A DNA stretch of 8,156 bases, taken from positions 6,205-14,360 of the forward strand of contig DFJW01000005.1 of the NCBI GenBank assembly GCA_002373775.1. Direction: 5' to 3'. This DNA is from Ruminococcus flavefaciens (GTDB lineage Bacteria > Bacillota > Clostridia > Oscillospirales > Ruminococcaceae). This document shows positions 5,745 to 8,156 of this stretch, piece by piece. Made by a program: the position numbers and the translations under genes. The stretch's first letter is position 1; each line of letters starts with the position of its first letter. The notes beneath the pieces were generated by a model that was given only the letters and a program-made list of their open reading frames with translations, searched no databases and was not told where the DNA came from.

Positions 5745-6095
5745 TCAGGCGAACAGCGAGCTCACAACGATACCGGAAGTGATAAGCATTATTCCGCAGA
5801 TCTGCCGTTTAGTCACTTTCTCTTTAAAGAAAAAATAGCTCATAATTGTAACAAAAATATACCCTGATGATTCGAGTATAGGTGAGAAAGAAAGCGGAAC
5901 GACCTTCAGCGCATACATTGAAAGGAACGTACAGCCGAAAAACAGCGTATAAGCTATTATAACAAGCGGATTGAGATACTCACGGAGATGAGAGGAATAT
6001 GTGGTCTGAGAACTCTTTTTGAGCATCATCTGCGACAGCGAGGATATGAAAACACTGAGCACCATAATACAGGAGAAAACAAACATCTCACTCAT
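5745..6095 (-). CDS. Small four-helix DMT/SMR-family membrane protein (second of pair, ArnE/ArnF-like)
   Basis: Integral membrane protein of 116 residues with four predicted helices (about 4-24, 43-62, 68-90 and 99-115). The SMR/EamA pattern is clear: SLSQMMLKKS at the end of helix 1, a VVPLSFSPILESSGYIFVT segment, FKEKVT and GIMLITSGIVV. Motif placement recalls ArnE of the aminoarabinose-lipid flippase as I remember it. EmrE's essential helix-1 Glu is absent and Q22 lies in that helix. Positive charges gather in loops 1 and 3 (K26, K27, R38; K91, K93, K96, R97), predicting both termini outside. Its ATG overlaps the upstream gene's TGA by 8 nt (ATGAGTGA), with AAGGAG 10 nt upstream, so the two are translationally coupled and probably form a heterodimer. 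Likely role: moving a lipid-linked or small polar substrate across the membrane. The substrate is unknown. Confidence 0.88.
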   Translation of the reverse strand: MSEMFVFSCIMVLSVFISSLSQMMLKKSSQTTYSSHLREYLNPLVIIAYTLFFGCTFLSMYALKVVPLSFSPILESSGYIFVTIMSYFFFKEKVTKRQICGIMLITSGIVVSSLFA

Positions 6096-6459
6096 TGCTG
6101 TCCTGCTCCTTATCAGTCTCCCTGCCCGGAGACAGCATTATAAACATACCTGCAAGTATCATTATACAGCCAATGATCCTTGCAGCACTCAGCTTCTCGC
6201 CGAATATGGTGCAGCCCCAGAGCATTACCCACACTACGCCTGCCGCCTTATTAGCGTATGCGATGTTGAGCGGTATTTTCTTCAGTACCTGCTGCCATAC
6301 CACTGCATATACAAACAGTATCAGCAGAAGGAGCCCGTAAAGAATGCACCATTCGGTTGACATAAACTTTTTTGATGCAGCTGTTTTTGAGCAGACTCCG
6401 CCGAGCGTATTTATCATCACAATAGCATGAAGCGCAATATATGGCAGTATTTTCTTCAT
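6088..6459 (-). CDS. Small four-helix DMT/SMR-family membrane protein (first of pair)
   Basis: Membrane protein of 123 residues with predicted helices at about 4-22, 38-58, 63-86 and 94-110, then a hydrophilic acidic tail (GRETDKEQDSNE). Typical features are LGGVCSKTAA closing helix 1, LKKIPLNIAYANKAAGVVWV, FGEKLS and RIIGCIMILAGMFIM. As in its partner, no helix-1 glutamate of the EmrE multidrug type is present. Basic residues are spread almost evenly over both sides (N-terminus, loop 2 and C-tail against loops 1 and 3), unlike the strongly biased partner, which would allow an antiparallel heterodimer. GGAGGT lies 5 nt before ATG. It follows the cyclase gene by 29 nt, so it is in the same operon. 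Length and pairing resemble ArnE/ArnF-type undecaprenyl-phosphate-sugar translocases, but sequence similarity alone does not fix a substrate. Confidence 0.88.
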   Translation of the reverse strand: MKKILPYIALHAIVMINTLGGVCSKTAASKKFMSTEWCILYGLLLLILFVYAVVWQQVLKKIPLNIAYANKAAGVVWVMLWGCTIFGEKLSAARIIGCIMILAGMFIMLSPGRETDKEQDSNE

Positions 6460-6488
6460 ACAGCACCTCCGGTTTAATGCTTTAAGTC

Positions 6489-7550
6489 TTATTTGTAATA
6501 CAATTCACAGAAGTAGTTGACTGCATCTTTTATTTCGTCTAACTGTATATCATTTACTATTCTGAGATCTTTTGATACATTGGTCATAAGAACTGCTGTA
6601 AGCTGATCGTTTACCTGTTTCTTATCTTTTCTGATTGCTTTGATAAAGCCGTCAAAATCTATTTTTCTCAGATCATAATCAATATGGATGACCTTTAATA
6701 AGACTTTTTCACTTCTCTCAACAATTTCGTGCGAAAGAATATTTCTATTTTCCGATATACGGTCTGCCATTATCATTCCGATAGCAACAGCAGTACCATG
6801 CGGAATAGCGTAATTAGTTACAGTCTCGATGCCGTGTCCGAAGGTATGGGCAAAGTTGAGCTTTATACGCTCGCCCTTATCAAATTCATCAACTTCTATG
6901 AAGCTCTTTTTAAATGAAAGGCTCTTTTCAATGCATTTCCTTAAACTGTCCTCTTCTCTGTTCAAAAGGTGGTCTATTTCGTTTTCAATGTTCCGGAGTC
7001 CGTCCATACTTGTCATAATGTTGAACTTAACTACCTCTCCAAGACCGCTTTCATAATCTTTCTGTGTGAGAGTCTGGAAAAATGCAGGGCAGATAAATAT
7101 CTCATCAGGTGGGTAGAACGTTCCGAGGAGATTTTTAAAGCGTTTGTAATTCAGGCTCGTCTTTCCGCCGATGCAGCTGTCACAGCCGGCTAATAGAGTT
7201 GTGGGAACGAATATCCATTTGATACCCCTGTACAGTACGTTAGCGGCAAATCCTGTAATATCCTGAATTATACCTCCGCCTATTGAAATAAGACATGCAT
7301 TCCTCTTTGCAGGAATATTTGTCATTTTCTCGCATATAGTCAGCGCGGTATCGAGCACTTTGGTTTCTTCTGTCGCCTCAATAACAATAAGGCGATCAGA
7401 AGAAATTCCGTCAAAATGTTCCTTATATAATCTGTAAACGTTTTTATCAACGACAAATTCAGAGTTGTCTAAAGCCTTTAGCTTATCAAAAAAGCTCAGG
7501 TCCTCTGTTATTTCAACATTATAATCCTTAAATCTGGAATGAATAATCAT
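6489..7550 (-). CDS. 3-dehydroquinate-synthase-like sugar phosphate cyclase
   Basis: NAD- and metal-dependent cyclase of 353 residues, the usual length for AroB-fold enzymes. Visible motifs: GGGIIQD (91-97), RGIKWIFVPTTLLAGCDS (108-125), GGKTSLN (128-134), KN (139-140), G-E172-VVK175, K214, R228, LNFAHTFGHGIE (231-242), IPHG (249-252) and KDKK (308-311). E172, H235 and H251 match the metal ligands, and K130, K139, N140, K175, R228 and H239 match substrate-binding residues of dehydroquinate synthase. The chemistry is therefore probably an AroB-like elimination/aldol cyclisation of a phosphorylated sugar. Differences from housekeeping AroB are Q96 for Gly in GGGxxGD, DSCIGG for DSSVGG, and NYKRFKN for NHPLGKN. 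No other shikimate gene is adjacent; the partners are a dehydrogenase and a membrane pair, so a specialised cyclitol-type product is likelier than dehydroquinate. The start overlaps the upstream TGA (ATGA), with GGAGG 12 nt upstream. Confidence 0.88.
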   Translation of the reverse strand: MIIHSRFKDYNVEITEDLSFFDKLKALDNSEFVVDKNVYRLYKEHFDGISSDRLIVIEATEETKVLDTALTICEKMTNIPAKRNACLISIGGGIIQDITGFAANVLYRGIKWIFVPTTLLAGCDSCIGGKTSLNYKRFKNLLGTFYPPDEIFICPAFFQTLTQKDYESGLGEVVKFNIMTSMDGLRNIENEIDHLLNREEDSLRKCIEKSLSFKKSFIEVDEFDKGERIKLNFAHTFGHGIETVTNYAIPHGTAVAIGMIMADRISENRNILSHEIVERSEKVLLKVIHIDYDLRKIDFDGFIKAIRKDKKQVNDQLTAVLMTNVSKDLRIVNDIQLDEIKDAVNYFCELYYK

Positions 7551-8156
7551 TTTGCAGTATAACCTCCATCGACAGCTATCTGCTGACCTGTAATATAAGT
7601 ATTATCTCTTCCTGCCAAGTAACATACGACCTTCGCCTGCTCAACAGGTTCTGCCATACGGCCGATCGGGATAAATTCTGAGATCTCTCTGATCTGCTCG
7701 GAAGAGTTGTTCTTGTAAGTCAGTTCCGTTAATGTAAAGCCCGGACATACTGTATTTACAAGTATATTATACGGAGCCAGCTCAACTGCCAGCGTCTGTG
7801 TAACGCCGTGAATTCCATGTTTTGTGGCGGAATAGACCGTTCTTCCAGGCTTGCCGGCAAGTCCCCATATCGAACCGATATTTACGATCCTGCCGTAATT
7901 CTGCTTCTTCATATTAACAGCAATTCTCCTGATAAGCCGGATCGGAGCGATAAGATTGACATTCATCATACGAAGCATCTCTTCTTCTGTTATTTCATCA
8001 ATATTATGGATATCATTCAGACCGGCATTATTTACAAGAACGTCAAATGTAACGTTACTGTACTTTTCACAATATGCTTCTATACTGTTTACATCGGACA
8101 AGTCAAGTTCGGAATGAGAGGGCTCAAATACCTCATAGCCCTGTTCTTTCAGCAGC
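7547..8156 (-). CDS. Short-chain dehydrogenase/reductase (5' end outside window)
   Basis: Partial NAD(P)-dependent oxidoreductase. The frame runs open to the window edge, so the N-terminal glycine-rich dinucleotide motif is missing. About 203 residues are visible, beginning LLKEQGYEVF, with the acidic DLSDV turn of the cofactor site. Classical SDR signatures follow: VLVNNAG, the VN of the MMNVNLIAP helix, NIGSIWG (catalytic Ser), YSATKHG (catalytic Tyr and Lys), NTVCPGFTLTEL and the C-terminal ITGQQIAVDGGYTAK. The Asn-Ser-Tyr-Lys tetrad is complete, so the enzyme should be active. An in-frame TTG at 8101 is only an internal Leu codon; the coding frame continues upstream of it. The stop overlaps the cyclase ATG (ATGA), which indicates translational coupling. 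Likely role: reducing or oxidising a keto group on the substrate or product of the cyclase next door. FabG is less likely given the neighbours, but it cannot be excluded. Confidence 0.92.
   Translation of the reverse strand, partial: LLKEQGYEVFEPSHSELDLSDVNSIEAYCEKYSNVTFDVLVNNAGLNDIHNIDEITEEEMLRMMNVNLIAPIRLIRRIAVNMKKQNYGRIVNIGSIWGLAGKPGRTVYSATKHGIHGVTQTLAVELAPYNILVNTVCPGFTLTELTYKNNSSEQIREISEFIPIGRMAEPVEQAKVVCYLAGRDNTYITGQQIAVDGGYTAK

Noticed and set aside
6019..6360. Cysteine- and histidine-rich plus-strand open frames opposite the membrane-protein pair
   Set aside because: They are antisense shadows of two clear four-helix membrane proteins with their own ribosome binding sites.
6489..7550. 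Annotation as housekeeping aroB
   Set aside because: Signature positions differ (Q96, C126, Y135) and the neighbours are not shikimate genes, so the gene symbol was left empty. It is not excluded without a genome-wide check.
8099..8101. TTG as the start of the dehydrogenase
   Set aside because: The frame continues upstream to the window edge with SDR-like sequence (LLKEQGYEVF), so this is an internal Leu codon.

Overview
The window looks like chromosome from a Gram-positive, gut-type Firmicute, most likely a Ruminococcus or close Oscillospiraceae relative. The evidence is a dockerin-bearing secreted protein with long threonine-rich linkers and an LPETG sortase signal, strong AGGAGG-type ribosome binding sites, and TTGA/TATAAT promoters. 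The genus is inferred from gene style, not from a marker gene. All five genes are on the minus strand, so transcription runs from high to low coordinates. No credible gene was found on the plus strand, and no tRNA, rRNA, IS element or CRISPR array.

Right part (8156 to 5745): the tail of a tightly packed operon. It holds a short-chain dehydrogenase cut by the window edge, a 3-dehydroquinate-synthase-like sugar phosphate cyclase joined to it by an ATGA overlap, and two very small four-helix drug/metabolite-superfamily membrane proteins that overlap each other by 8 nt and resemble the ArnE/ArnF-type SMR pair. It ends in a strong intrinsic terminator (5685-5716). The arrangement suggests synthesis and membrane translocation of an unusual cyclic or reduced sugar-like building block for a surface glycan. 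The product is not known.

Middle (5603 to 3936): a monocistronic unit with its own extended -10 promoter and a closing hairpin. It encodes a class II (Ntn-type, Cys2) glutamine amidotransferase domain fused to about six and a half Sel1 repeats. The repeats lie in strict 108-bp register in the DNA. No synthase domain is attached, so the acceptor of the released ammonia is unknown.

Left part (3823 to 56): a second monocistronic unit with a near-consensus promoter and a 16-nt perfect palindrome in its leader. It encodes a 1224-residue secreted protein: signal peptide, N-terminal dockerin, two C-type-lectin-like domains separated by a Thr-rich linker, a long beta-rich stalk of unrecognised type, a second Thr-rich linker and an LPETG cell-wall anchor. 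Having both a dockerin (cohesin partner) and a sortase signal, together with lectin folds, is the most striking feature of the window.

The two monocistronic genes share the same extended -10 sequence (TGGTATAATTAT). The three transcription units appear functionally independent.
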